Assembly: GCA_026874595.1 (NCBI GenBank)
Contig: CM049314.1
Location: 26,611,729 to 26,675,728, forward strand
DNA: 64,000 nucleotides
Direction of reading: 5' to 3'
DNA from: Sipunculus nudus
Lineage: Eukaryota; Annelida; Sipuncula; Golfingiida; Sipunculidae
The notes below the pieces were generated by a model. It searched no databases, was not told the DNA's origin, and was given only the letters and a program-made list of their open reading frames with translations. Both the position numbers and the translations under genes were made by a program. Numbering within the stretch: position 1 is the stretch's first letter; each line of letters begins with the position of its first letter. Of this stretch, positions 25,454-36,598 are shown piece by piece.

Positions 25454-27284
25454 AGCGAACCTGTGAGCTTATGTGATGGCTCAGCGTCGTCTGTCCATCG
25501 TCAGCCGTCTGCCGTCCAGGGCTGGCTTTCTGCCGTCCATGGCTGTAAGTCAGAAACCGTCGGAGGTAGCAGCTCCAAATTACATGTAAGAATTAGTCAC
25601 ATGTGAAACTTGGTGCCCTGGTGCTTATTATTGGGTATCTTCATTAATTTAGATTTTATAGAGAAAAAGCTTAAAAACCTTTAAAAAAAATCTTCTCTGA
25701 AACTGTCCAGCCAAATTGTCCAATATTTCACAGAAATGATCTCTGGAACAATCTCTCTCAAGTTTGTTCGAATGGTTCCAGTTCGAAGATTTTTGGCCAA
25801 GTTACAGGAGGTTAAACTTAGTCATCTGTCCAAAAAAGCACACTAAAATTAAAATCTCACAAACGGCTAGAGCTATAATCACAAAATTTTATACCAATGT
25901 TTGTCACATATGTCATATCTGATATTGAGGTATTGGTGGTGCCACCCACATTGATGTGTTTTTTGCAAGCGAAAATGTAATTTTAAACTCTTCTAGCTTA
26001 TACACTGATTTATGATGAAACTGTTAAGCTGATTGGTTTAAACTTTACAAGAATTATTCTATGGTAGGGTTCTGCCAGTTTTATAAGAATAGATTGGGTA
26101 AATACAGTTTAAAAAAAAAACATTGTAGCCAAAAAGGCTTTCTGTATTTGAAAACAGATTTGACAACATGCTGAGTTTCAGCAGCAAAGTCAAGAGGGCA
26201 CTCAGTACAAACAGGTGGGGTCCAGAAATCACCATGGCAACTGACCTGGCTCTGAGGGGGGGTGTCTAGACAATATGTCTAGACGTCTAGACACAGCATC
26301 TAGACATCTAGACACAATGTTTAGATGCAGAATTCCCAGATTATTGGAACTATATATTTAAACTCTTTAAAAAAACTTTGTTTGCATTTTAAGCGATTCA
26401 GGTTTATCATCAGGTCACATGTGAACTGCTGCGCCCTCATTTTTGGTTGAGCTCTCACCATTCCTCGCTGCCCAGCATCCATTTGTGCAGCTGTTTCCAC
26501 ATATAAACCCGCATATCTCAGGAACCATTTGACTGATCAGGCTTAAAATTTTGCACAAATGTAGCCCTTTGATAGCTTTATAACATACACTAAAAAAGGT
26601 GGCGCCACCTGCAACCATTTTTGCACAGCGTCCATCTGTTCATCTGCCTTGGGATAAAATCACTCATATATCAGCAGTGGTTTGACTTATCCACCTGGAA
26701 TTTTGCAGGTTTATACATCATGGACAGCGATTTTATGACAGATGGCACCACCTATATTCACGTTTACTCTGCAGACATCCAAGCTCATATCTCAGGAACC
26801 TTTTGACCAATTGGGTCAAAATTTTGCATGTGTATAATTCTCACATAGCTCTTCATCATAGGCAAAACTGGTGGCGCCACCTGCAACCATTTTTGCACAG
26901 CGTCCATCTGTTCATCTGTTTTGGGATAATATCACTCATATCTCAGCAGTGGTTTGACTTATCCACCTTAAATTTTGCAGGTCTATACATCCTAGAAAGC
27001 TTTCTTGATTTTATGACAGGTGGCGCCACCTAATCCAAGGCTCACTTCACCCGTCCCACTCTGATTTCTGCAGATACACATAGTTGCTTTTCGACTACCC
27101 ATATTCTAGTTTTTAAAATGTCCTAGTCTGAAACTTGCAGGTCCGAAATGTCCATTTTGCTGAAATCATAATGACTAAGGTAGATATGCAGGACTTAAAA
27201 GGATCAATATTAAATTTAAAAAATAAACCTCCATTCATACTCCCAAACTTTGCACAGGTTCGCATTAGGCCTGTTGGCCTTGTT
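25454..27284 (+). mobile_element. Family G Helentron-like element
   Basis: The 5' motif AGCGAACCTGTG is mirrored near the 3' end as CACAGGTTCGC (27,253-27,263). That copy is followed by a hairpin AGGCC-TGTT-GGCCT and TTGTT. The plan is the same as families E and H with unrelated terminal words. The interior contains GGTGGTGCCACC (25,936) and a nested family A 3' portion. No coding capacity. Confidence 0.55.
26395..27109 (+). mobile_element. Family A Helitron, 5'-truncated copy
   Basis: It carries the dimeric ~280-bp core with GGTGGCGCCACC or a variant at ~26,598, 26,740, 26,870 and 27,018, then 'ctcacttcacccgtcc' and the 3' end ATATTCTAG at 27,106-27,109 followed by T. The 5' hairpin end is absent. 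Confidence 0.65.
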
Positions 27285-28376
27285 ATGTTATAAATATCTT
27301 AATTCTCATGTGACTTTTTAGCTCAGATGACTTTCAGTCATCTGAGCTATAGCGATCACTCTTTGTCTGTTGTCCGTCTGTCCGGCCGTCCGGCCGTCTG
27401 TTAACAGGGCACAAATCGTAACCGCTGGACCTGGAATCTTCAAACTTCACATCAAAGGAGGTCCATGAAAAATCTCCTTGGAAACCTGAAATTAGGTCTC
27501 TGTTACCCATATCCTTCGAGCTATGGGGCTCCAAAGTACCCCCCAGAATAATGCAAAATTTGATACAAAAGCTCAAGTATCTGAATAACTACTGCATTGA
27601 GACCATGATTATTTGCATGAATATTGATCATGGGATGTTCCATCAGTTCCTGCAGACTGGTTGTGCCACCTGTATTTTTCGATTTTTTACGAATTTTTTT
27701 CTCTATTTTTGAGACCTTTAAAAATGTGGACATCTGTTAACGGGGCACTATTCGTAAAGACTGGACCTAGAATCTTCATTGTTGACATTCTGAGAGACCT
27801 GCAAAAAGTCTCCATGGAAACCAGAAATTAGGTCTCTATTACCCATATCCTTTGAGCTATGGGGCCCCAAAGTACCCCCCAGAATAGTGAAAAATTTCAT
27901 ACAAAAACTTCAATATCTCATTAACTACATCACTGATGGTCATGATTTTTGGCATACATATTAATCATGAGATGTTTCATCAGTTTCTGCAGACTGGTGG
28001 CGCCATCTGTATTTTTTCGACTTTTTTACCATTTTTTTCTCTATTTTTGAGACCTTAAAAGATGCAGTCATCTGTTAACAGGGCAAAAATCGTAACAACT
28101 GGACCTAGAATCTTCTATCTTGACATGTGGGGAGGCCCATGAAAAGTCTCCTTGGAAACCTGGAATTAGGTCTCTGTTACCCAGATTCTTCAAGCTATGG
28201 GGCTCTGAAATACCCCCCCAGAATAATGCAAAATTTGATACAAAAGCTCAACTATCTGAATAACCACTGCATTGATCACCAAGATTCTTTGCATGAATAT
28301 TAATCATGGGATGTTCCATCACTTCCTGCAGACTGGTGGCACCACCTGTATTTTTTTAAATTTTTGCAAATTTTTA

Positions 28377-30049
28377 TGCCCCCTCCACAAAGTGGCCGGG
28401 GTATATAGTTTTACCCATGTCTGTCATTCCGTCATTCCGAAATCAAACAGTTGTACGGACTTTTTTTCGCAATGCCTGCAGATATTGGCCTGATTTTTGG
28501 TGTGTTGGCAGATAATGCCCAGTTACAGATCAAGTTAGCGATTCGTCCCGTTTGACCTACTTTTGACCGTTTTACGGCTCTTAAACTTAGAAAATTTCAT
28601 GAAAAATAGAAATTTTCATGACAAATTCACATGTACGGATTTTTTTTCGCAATGCCTGCAGATATTTGCCTGATTTTTGGTGTGTGGGCAGATAATGACC
28701 AGTTACAGATCGAGTTAGCGATTCGTCCTGTTTGACCTACTTTTGACCGTTTTACGGCTCCTAAACTTAGAAAATTTCATGAAAAATAGAAATTTTCATG
28801 ACAAATACACATGTACAGACTTTTTTTCGCAATGCCTGCAGATATTGGCCTAATTTTTGGTGTGTGGGCAGATAATGACCAGTTACAGATTGAGTTCGCG
28901 TTTCATCCTGGTTGACCTACTTTTGATTGTTTTACGGCTCCTAAACATAGAAAATTTCATGAAAAATATAAATTTTCATGACAAATGTACATGTACAGCC
29001 GTTTTTAGCCCTCAGCTCTTAGGCTGATGGGCTATTGTCGTCACCCGAGCTGTCTGTCTATCCGTCCGTCCATCTGTCTGTCCGGTGTCCGTCCGTCCGT
29101 TCATTCCGCGTCTGTTAACTTTTACCTTGTGAGCGGGATATCTATAAAAGAATTCACTATTGGAATTTTATTTCATCAGTGAAGATGTATATCGATAAAA
29201 TCAAGAATAAGTTGGAGGATGGGTTTTTTTCTACATTTTAGAGCTGATTATAGAAAAACACTCAGAAGCTTATATCTCAGGAACCATTGTGTGGATTTTC
29301 ACAAAACTTACTATGGTCATTGGGACTGATGGTCTGTACATGCTGCACAATTTTGCTGGCGCCACCTGCAATTTCTGATTTTTTTATGAAATTTTATCAG
29401 ATTTTTCAATTTTGGCCTTTTGTGCAGGATATCTCCAAAGGTATTCAACACAGGAACTTCATTACTTCAGTGCTATTGCATTATATATACAAAATCTTGG
29501 TCAAGTTCAAAGATGGGTGGTCTTGACAGGTCTACTTTTCAAGGTCACAGAGCTTGGTATAGAAAAAAACTTAAGAGCTTATTTCTCAGGAAGCATTTGG
29601 TGAATTGTTATGAAACATGGTACATACCTCTCCAATTTAAATTCATAACTGATTATCAGCTTTTGCTAATATTCTAGTTTCGCAATGCAATGCTAACAGA
29701 TACTGGCCTAATGTTTGGTCTGTGGGCACATAATGACCACTTACACATCGAGTTCGCGTTTCGTCCCAGTTAACCTATTTTTCACCATATGACAGATCCT
29801 GAACATAGAAAATTTCATGAAAAATGCACATGTATGGACCTTTTTCACAATGCCTGCAGATACTGGCCTGATTTTTGGTGTGTTGCTTGATAATGACCCG
29901 TTACAGATCGAGTTGCATTTTGCCCTTGTTGACCTACTTTTCAACACTTACCATTCAACACCTCCTGAACTTAAAAATTTTTACAAAATTCAACAAATGT
30001 TTCTAATTTGCCCCAGGCGGGGGCATTCGTGTCGTTCTGACACATCTAG
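28377..30049 (+). mobile_element. Family C Helitron-like element inserted in the family E array
   Basis: The left junction is in 'aattttta|tgccccc' and the right junction is CTAG|ttttctct. Joining the flanks restores the E-unit sequence 'aatttttattttctct' with no target duplication, as expected for insertion between A and T. The 5' end has CCAC-AAA-GTGG and CCCC/GGGG arms; the 3' end has GTGTCGTTCTGACAC just before CTAG. The core begins with three 180-bp repeats (28,455, 28,635, 28,815). Interrupted by family D. Confidence 0.75.
29007..29677 (+). mobile_element. Family D Helitron-like element nested in family C
   Basis: The 5' end AGCCCTCAGC pairs with GCTGATGGGCT as a hairpin, followed by a CGTCCGTCC stretch. 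The 3' end is an AGC-TTTT-GCT hairpin and ATTCTAG at 29,677. The flanks 'gttttt' and 'tttcgcaatgc' re-create the family C repeat. The core includes TGGCGCCACC at ~29,357. No coding. Confidence 0.65.
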
Positions 30050-30848
30050 TTTTCTCTTTTTTTTCAAACCTCAATGAAACTGTAATCTGTTAACAGGGCA
30101 CAAATCGTAACGACTGGACCTGGAATCTTCTTACTTAATATCCAGGGAGGTCCATGAAAAATCTCCTTGAAAACCTGAAATTAGGTCTCTGTTACCCATA
30201 TCCTTGGAGCTATGGGGCTCCGAAGTACCCCCCAGAATAATGCAAAATTTGATACAAAAGTTCAAGTATCTGAATAACCACTGCATTGATGACCATGATT
30301 CTTTGCATGAATATTGATCATGGGATGTTCCATCATTTCCTGCAGACTGGTGGTGCCACCTGTATTTTTTCGAATTTTTACAAATTTTTTTCTCTTTTTT
30401 TTCAGACCTCAATGAAACTGTCATCTGTTAACAGGGCACAAATCGTAACCACTGGACCTGGAATCTTCAAACTTAATATCCAGGGAGGTCCATAAAAATC
30501 TCCTTGAAAACCTGAAATTAGGTCTCTGTTACCCATATCCTTGGAGCTATAGGGCTCATAAATACCCCCAAGAATAATTAAAAATTTGATACATACAAAA
30601 GCTCCAGTATCTGAATAACTAATGCCTTGATAGCCATGATTCTTTGGATATAAATTGATCATGGAGTGTTTCATCAGTTCCTGCAGACTGGTGGCACTCC
30701 CTGTATTTTTTTCAAATTTTTACGCATTTTTTTTTTCTATTTATGAGACCTTCAAATGAAGTTGTCATCTGTCCAAAAGCCCACTGGAACCCATTTCTAG
30801 GGACTTTTCACAAAATTCATGATTTGTTTGCACTCTGGCAGTCATTTT

Positions 30849-31033
30849 TGTTAAAATAAAGTCTGGACAAGCCGATGTTACCAGATGATTTATAAAGATA
30901 ATTGAAGATTGTACATGCTAGCCATGCTGGTTCAGCTGAGACACACAGACGGATGTATATTTGTGTCGCCCCCTGTAGGCGGCTCACTTCACTATTCAGT
31001 ATGATATGCGTACCTGAAGCAAAACACTCAACA
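30849..31033 (-). repeat. 3' LTR of the Ty3/gypsy element
   Basis: 185 bp, TG...CA ends. On the element strand a purine tract AGGGGGGA lies immediately before it (31,034-31,043 region), the expected polypurine tract. Confidence 0.92.
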
Positions 31034-31267
31034 TCCCCCCTGTTGTAGATAAGGTTGATCACAACTAATTACTACAATAGTAACACAAAATCAAGTCTCT
31101 GCAGGTCAACTGGGCTGAGTCCGGATCATATACCATAGATCAATTAAACTAGAGTTGTTACCCATCAATTAGCTTTGCAGTCGTATATATATATATAAAA
31201 ATAAAAGAGCATTATCTGTTCAACTGATTAATACTTATGCAATATTGACGGATATGGTTAAAAGGTA

Positions 31268-31988
31268 TCAAACATAGTCCTTAAGGTATTTAGGTGGATG
31301 GCGAACTCGCGCGCTCCTCCTAGATGGAACGTCGGTATTCGGTAGGGAGTCTGGCTTTGGCGCATTGCTGGTTGTTATCTCTGTGGTCGTATCGGTGCCC
31401 CCTGCATTCTCAGGTAATGTAATCTCTGGTAATACAGTTGCGCCGTCTTCGAGTTGGTTATTTCTAGGAATCGCGTTCTCGAGTTCCGGTTCCACGGATT
31501 GGTAGAGTTCAACACTCATTGGTCGCATCTGAACGCGATTTCTCCGATACATACCACAGTTTTGTCCTTCAATCAAGTATGTTCTGTCGGCAATTTTGCT
31601 TTTGATTTTACCCAAAATCCACCTCTTATTTTCTCGGTGCTCGAAATACACAGTTTGTTGTTCTTTTAATTTGGGCAGATCTTTTGCTTTTTTGTCATAG
31701 CACTGTTTTACTGTTTGTTTTCTCTTTTGTCTCTTTTCAGTGATGCTGTTGTCTGGCATTTCCTGCTTTTGGTCAAAACAGGGTAACATAGTGTGTGTTT
31801 GTCTCCCATACAGCATCTATGCTGGACTTAATCCAGTATCCTCTCGCAGTGTATTTCGCTGTACTAAAAGCGCTATGTTTGGATGTTCCATCCTTGTTAG
31901 TTTTTATCAGAAGGTATTTTGCCACTTTGACCGCTGCTTCGGCTTTACCGTTTGCGCTATGATGTCCTGGCGATGAGTAGGTATGCAT
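31268..31988 (-). pseudogene. pol: Integrase core end and C-terminus of the Ty3/gypsy pol
   Basis: Two overlapping frames. 31,773-31,988 carries SSPGHHSANGKAEAAVKVAK, the segment with the catalytic Glu. 31,268-31,816 (182 codons) carries the basic C-terminal region (VYFEHRENKRWILGKI..., a GPY/F-like module) and ends RRSARVRHPPKYLKDYV, a tail typical of invertebrate gypsy Pol. A frameshift near 31,790 separates the two. Confidence 0.85.
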
Positions 31989-32089
31989 TATACCCCAATC
32001 TTTGGTAAACGATCGGAATTCTTGGGATGTAAACTGTGGCTCCGCATCTGTGGTAAGAGCTTTTGGTATGCCGAAACGAGCGAACTGTT

Positions 32090-32608
32090 TTATTTAAGGC
32101 ATAGAATGACTTTGTTGCCTGTAGTGGTCTGAAGATGGTCAACTTCAATGAAATTCGAATAGTGGTCAATGACCACTAAAAATTGTCGTCCATCAATCTC
32201 AAATATGTCTCTGGAGATCTTTTCCCAGGGAACCTTTCCATCAGCTTGCAGTGTTAAAGTCTCTTTCTGGTTCTGCGGGCGCAATTCCTGACATGGCGCA
32301 CAGGAATCGACAAACTGTTTAATGTCTCTCGACATTCCGGGCCAATATACCAATGAGCGAGCGCGACGAAGCATACTGTTATACCCCATATGCGCAGAGT
32401 GGAGTCTCTTCTTGATATCTTTTAGCAGACTACCTGGTATGAGAATGGCTTCTCCCTTGAGGATAATCCCCTCCTCACATGATAGGATGTTGCGCATGCT
32501 GTAGTATGCCTTTAGCTTGTTTGGAATATCGCTCTGGTCAGGCCAGCCATTCAGGATAAATGACTTTAGTGTAGACAGCATAGAATCTTGATCGGTAGCC
32601 GCTTTCAC
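32090..32608 (-). pseudogene. pol: Integrase zinc-binding domain and core start of the Ty3/gypsy pol
   Basis: 172 codons. The H-H-C-C zinc-binding module is visible (HMGYNSMLRRARSLVYWPGM then CAPCQ), followed by the start of the integrase catalytic core around WEKISRDIFEIDGRQFLVVID. The frame is lost before the second half of the core. Confidence 0.87.
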
Positions 32609-32613
32609 CTCCT

Positions 32614-33096
32614 CTAACCGTGAATCGGAAATGTTTGAGAAACGATACGCATAAGCCGCCTGCCATATTCAGTGTTTTCTAAGGAAGCGCGACTCAGCTC
32701 GTCAGCGATGTACAGTTCGGATCCTTTAACAAACTGGAACTCAACGCCGTAGCGATGGATTCTCATGAGTAGCGCTTGTAATCGCTTTGGCGCTTGGCTT
32801 AGTGGCTTTTTCATAATGGCAGCAAGTGGGCGATGGTCATTCTGCACAGTAACTGTGTTTCCGTAGGTATATTGGTCAAACCATTCTAATCCGTAGACTA
32901 CGGCTAAAAGTTCTTTCTCAATCTGCGCCCAGATTCGTTCGGGTGCAGATAATGAACGGGACGTGTATTCGACAGGGTGGCCTCCTTGCAAGAGAACAGC
33001 GCCAAGACCGTCCTTACTACTATCCACTTGCAGGACTGTTTTCTTATCCTGATCATAGTACACGAGAACAGGAGTTTCAGTCAGTTTCGCTTTCAC
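32614..33096 (-). pseudogene. pol: RNase H region of the Ty3/gypsy pol
   Basis: 160 codons with the hallmark RNase H segments of gypsy Pol: LQVDSSKDGLGAVLLQ, EKELLAVVYGLEWFDQYTYG, NDHRPL and a final ADELSRA. The Asp/Glu/Asp positions look conserved in this piece, but the surrounding polyprotein is broken. Confidence 0.88.
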
Positions 33097-33222
33097 CTTT
33101 TATAGAGCAGTGTCACACTCGTCTGACCAGTGCCACGGACAGTCATTTCTCCTAAGAGCATGCAACGGCTCCAAATCTGCTGATAGATTTGGAAGAAACC
33201 GGGATAGATATTGAACCATGCC

Positions 33223-33459
33223 TCACAGACGTTTTACACCAGCTACGTCTGTAGGGGTGGGCATCTGCAAGATCGCTTCAACTTTCGATTGGTCTGCCTT
33301 GATTCCCTGGTAGGTGAATAAATGTCCATGAAAATTGATCTCAGATTTCCCAGTCTCCATTTTGTCTTGGTTCAGTACAATATGTCGCTCTGCACATCTT
33401 TCAAATAGCTTTTCTAGTTTTGTGTCATTATCAGTAATATTGAGCTTTTGTTTGTCCAA
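33223..33459 (-). pseudogene. pol: RT palm/thumb fragment of the Ty3/gypsy pol
   Basis: Fragment with HIVLNQDKMETGKSEINFHG..., the conserved segment after the RT active site. The active-site box itself lies just upstream on this strand at ~33,475-33,486 in another frame (Ile-Ala-Asp-Asp in place of the usual Y/F-x-D-D), so a frameshift separates the two. Confidence 0.8.
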
Positions 33460-33742
33460 AGCCCGCTACAGTGATGTCATCAGCAATAGTGAATATGCAT
33501 CTAGACCACTGAGAGCTTCAGTGAGGCACCGTTGAAAAATCTCACTCGAAACTTTAAGTCCGAAAGGCAGTCTCTCCCAGCGAAACCTACCGAATGGCAT
33601 GATCATTGTAGTTAGCAGACTGGATTCTTCATCCAGGCGAACATGCCAAAACGCATTTTCACATCCAGTTTACTGAAAACTTTGGCATGTTGTAGCATTG
33701 GTAGTACATAGTCTACTGTCGGTAGTCTGTAATGTTCCCGCA

Positions 33743-34588
33743 TTAGCGCATGTTCAATGCTTGTGGGTCGATGCACAGTCTCAGTTTACCACTGGCTTTA
33801 TGAACGATGGTCATCTGGCTGACCCATTCTGTAGGCTGCGTTACAGGTACAAGCACGCCTAAGTTCACTAAATGATCTATCTCTAACTTCACTGGGTCTC
33901 CAAGTGCTATGGGCACTTTTCTGCATGGAAACGCACATGGTTCCACATCAGCATTTACATACAGGTGTGCTTCCCCTAAATCACCAAAAGGCTGAGTTTC
34001 AGACTCAACTTGCGATATGAAATGTGTCCTGTTAATCGAGATCAGGTGCATGTCAAGCAGGGTTTTCAAACCTAACAGGCATTGTAGCTTATCTGGTACT
34101 ACAATGAAAACAACAGTATATTGTTCACCAGTACGCGTGTTCACAACAGATAAATTAGCTTCACCAAGAGGTGCTACACTGGCACCATTCCACATGACTA
34201 GCTTGCATGTAGTAGGTGCCAGATCCTTAGATTTCACAAAACGGCGACATATTGTATTTATGTCTGCACCGGTATACAACAGAAAACGAACATGGGTGCC
34301 ATTTACCGTTAGCTTTGCGGTGATTTGATTCTTTTTGTTTCCTGTTACCGTAAGAAGCTGCTCTTCATCTTCATCACTCGTATCACTTATATCGTCGGCA
34401 TCAACAGTGCGAACTGCTCCAAACTTGGTACACTTGACCGCGAAATGGTTTCTACCTTTACATCTAGAGCATGTTTTCCCCCAAGCAGGGCAATTGGCTT
34501 TACACATGGCATGTTTCCTGCCACAAAATTTACAGTCCATGGGGGTACTGCGGCTACTATTAGGGTGATTACTGTATTTACAGTCCAT
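33743..34588 (-). pseudogene. pol: Zinc knuckle, protease and RT start of the Ty3/gypsy pol
   Basis: Open frame of 281 codons. It contains a nucleocapsid Cys-His region (CSRCKGRNHFAVKC), then the retropepsin core VRFLLYTGAD, where the usual catalytic Asp of D-T-G is Tyr. The N-terminal RT segment (EIDHLVNLGVLVPV..., WVSQMTIVHKASGKLRLCID) follows. The frame breaks after LNMR. The protease substitution and the break mark it as inactive. Confidence 0.85.
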
Positions 34589-35250
34589 GTGGGTATGCGG
34601 CTACTATTAGGGTACTTACTGGACTTATCAGCACGTCGGTAGGGAACTGATTTCCTGCCAGTAGTGCTAGTGGCGACACGGGGAACTGCGGGGTCAGGAT
34701 TCATGGCTTTGATCTGCTCTGAAGCATTCTCCGCGGCTTTGCATATTGCAATACAATGTTCGAGACTGAGGTTCGGTTCGCGGAGTAAACGTTTCTGGGT
34801 TTCCTTATCTTGGATCCCCAGCACAATGCAGTCACGCAAAATAGAGTCAGTAGATCCCTGATGATAATTGCAAGTTTTCATTAAGTTGCAGATGGCCGCT
34901 AAGAATGTCTCAAAGTTTTCATCAATTGATTGTGAGCGTTGATTGAATATAAAACGCTCGTAGGTCTTGTTTATTTCCCCCACGGCAAGTGTGTCAAATT
35001 TTGAAATGATGTCCTCAGTTGTGCGGTACTCAGTGTCAAAAGTGAACCCATTATAGATTCGCAGCCCGTCATCCCCTATCGCATGTAGCAACAGGGCGAC
35101 CTGATATTCCCTCAGGTGTTTGGCAAGATTAGTAATGACGCTGTAGTTTAGCCATTTCTGTTTAAAAAGTCTCCAGCTGTCTTTAGTGGAGGGACCCGTA
35201 ATATCAGGTGGGGATGGTGGATGTATCCCCGGTACAGGCTTGGGGGGCAT
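34387..35250 (-). pseudogene. gag: gag-like ORF of the Ty3/gypsy element
   Basis: Open frame of 287 codons from ATG, beginning with a Pro-rich N-terminus. It carries a capsid-like segment (SWRLFKQKWLNY..., a YERFIFNQRSQ stretch, FETFLAAICNLMKTC) typical of invertebrate gypsy Gag. Near the end the zinc-knuckle region shifts into the next frame. A local tandem duplication at ~34,530-34,620 ('ctactattaggg' twice) contributes to the frame change. It is probably the start of a gag-pol polyprotein and no longer functional as a whole. Confidence 0.8.
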
Positions 35251-35454
35251 TATTTATGATGATAGCAGCGATTTTCAGCAGAAAACAGTAGATACATACA
35301 TCAGGCACAGCAGTATAAATGTCCAGCAGCACACAAATCCAAGAATCCGCAGGATTGTAATCCTAGTAAGAATACGAATCTCGGATAAATTGTCCAGAAA
35401 TAAACTTCTCAGAGGGCTCTTTGTATCCAAATCTATCCATTACCACTGCCACCA

Positions 35455-35639
35455 TGTTAAGATAAAGTCTGGACAAGCAGATGTCACCAGATGATTTATT
35501 AAGATAACTGAAGATCGTACATGCCAGCCATGCTGGTTCAGCTGAGACACACAGACGGATGTATATTTGTGTCGCCCCCTGTAGGTGGCTCACTTCACTA
35601 TTCTGTATGATATGCTTACCTGAAGCAAAACACTCAACA
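35455..35639 (-). repeat. 5' LTR of the Ty3/gypsy element
   Basis: 185 bp, matching the other LTR. On the element strand it is followed directly by TGGTGGCAGTGG (about 35,443-35,454), which begins with the TGG expected of a tRNA primer-binding site; the tRNA is not identified. Confidence 0.92.
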
Positions 35640-35703
35640 ATTTTGCTCATTGTTCAACATTCCTTGAATTCAGCTGAGCGTCATGGCCCATGGGCCACTT
35701 GTT

Positions 35704-35812
35704 ATTAAGCCTACTTATAATTTAACTAAAGTTTGCTGAGACCTAAAGCTTATGACTGTGACACTTTATAAGTATGTTAGTATTCAAATGTTTTACTATG
35801 TGTGTGTGTTTG

Positions 35813-35890
<78 letters not shown>

Positions 35891-35981
35891 TTCTAACCAC
35901 ATTCACCTGATGATCGGGTCGCATCCCGTGAAACAGACTGTTGTGAATTAACAGTGTTGTTTTTCTTCAGAGTTATATATA

Positions 35982-36051
<70 letters not shown>

Positions 36052-36248
36052 GTATTTGTTAATAATCATATATATATATCTGAGATACAGTCAGTACTGT
36101 AATTTGTCAGTGAATAGCTACCTTATGGTGTTATTTCATGCAGTGATTTTGCTACAGTACTGGTAATTCACATATTGTGCACTGCTTACATATTTGCATT
36201 TAACCATTATTTAATTGAACTGACAATGAACTTCTCCCTAAATTTCAG
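35704..36248. other. Intron/flank with long (TA)n tracts
   Basis: (TA)n at ~35,818-35,883 and ~35,976-36,050. The open frame over the second tract is an artefact. The last ~150 bp lead into the acceptor of the lectin exon. Confidence 0.7.
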
Positions 36249-36440
36249 ATCAACACTGCTCAAGAATGGATGAGTTTTCCTTCATGGGCCGTTGTTACTT
36301 GAAGGGTACGGCAGATGGAACCCATACCCAGGCTGAGCAGAGATGTAACTATCTGGGTGGAAGATTGCTGGACATTCAGACTGTGGATGAGATGCATTTT
36401 GCTGCCCACAGGGCTCAGTATGGAAGTTTACATTACATAG
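36249..36440 (+). CDS. Exon 1 (in view): first half of C-type-lectin-like domain
   Basis: The acceptor AATTTCAG and donor G|GTATGTG border 192 bp that enters and leaves in phase 1. The translation reads DQHCSRMDEFSFMGRCYLKG, then TQAEQRCNYLGGRLLDIQTV and ends ...LHYIG. This matches the N-terminal half of a C-type-lectin-like domain: paired Cys at the start, the A-x-x-x-C helix, the GG-x-L-x-x-I strand and the start of the W/YIGL motif. A preceding exon with a phase-1 donor, probably encoding a signal peptide, was not found. Confidence 0.85.
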
Positions 36441-36598
36441 GTATGTGAAGTATGGCACCTTTCCCATAATATTTTGTGAGATGATACTGCCATCTTGATA
36501 CATCTGCTGTATCAGTTGTTCTTGAAATCAGGTTGCCAGAAGATCTTGGATAGCATTTTCTTGCACGGAAGACTGGTGGCACCACCTTTGATTTTTTT

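Larger units (their letters stand above)
30849..35639 (-). mobile_element. Ty3/gypsy-type LTR retrotransposon, complete but decayed
   Basis: Two 185-bp LTRs (30,849-31,033 and 35,455-35,639) start TGTT and end AACA, and are flanked by the 5-bp duplication ATTTT (30,844-30,848 and 35,640-35,644). Order on the minus strand: gag with zinc knuckle, protease, reverse transcriptase, RNase H, integrase. This is Ty3/gypsy order, and the proteins resemble the 'K02A2.6-like' group common in invertebrates. Several frameshifts and stops break the frames. The LTRs differ at about 10 of 185 positions by eye, so the insertion is not recent. Confidence 0.93.
27320..35703 (+). mobile_element. Family E Helentron-like element with nested insertions
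   Basis: The 5' end AGCTCAGATGACT pairs with AGTCATCTGAGCT as a hairpin and is followed by a CGTCTGTCC stretch. The 3' end has CAGCTGAGCG, the hairpin GGCCCATGGGCC and TTGTT at 35,699-35,703. The core is 336-bp units. Removing family C (28,377-30,049) and the LTR element (30,849-35,639) leaves about 1.9 kb. No replicase-helicase coding is visible, so it would be non-autonomous. Confidence 0.6.
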
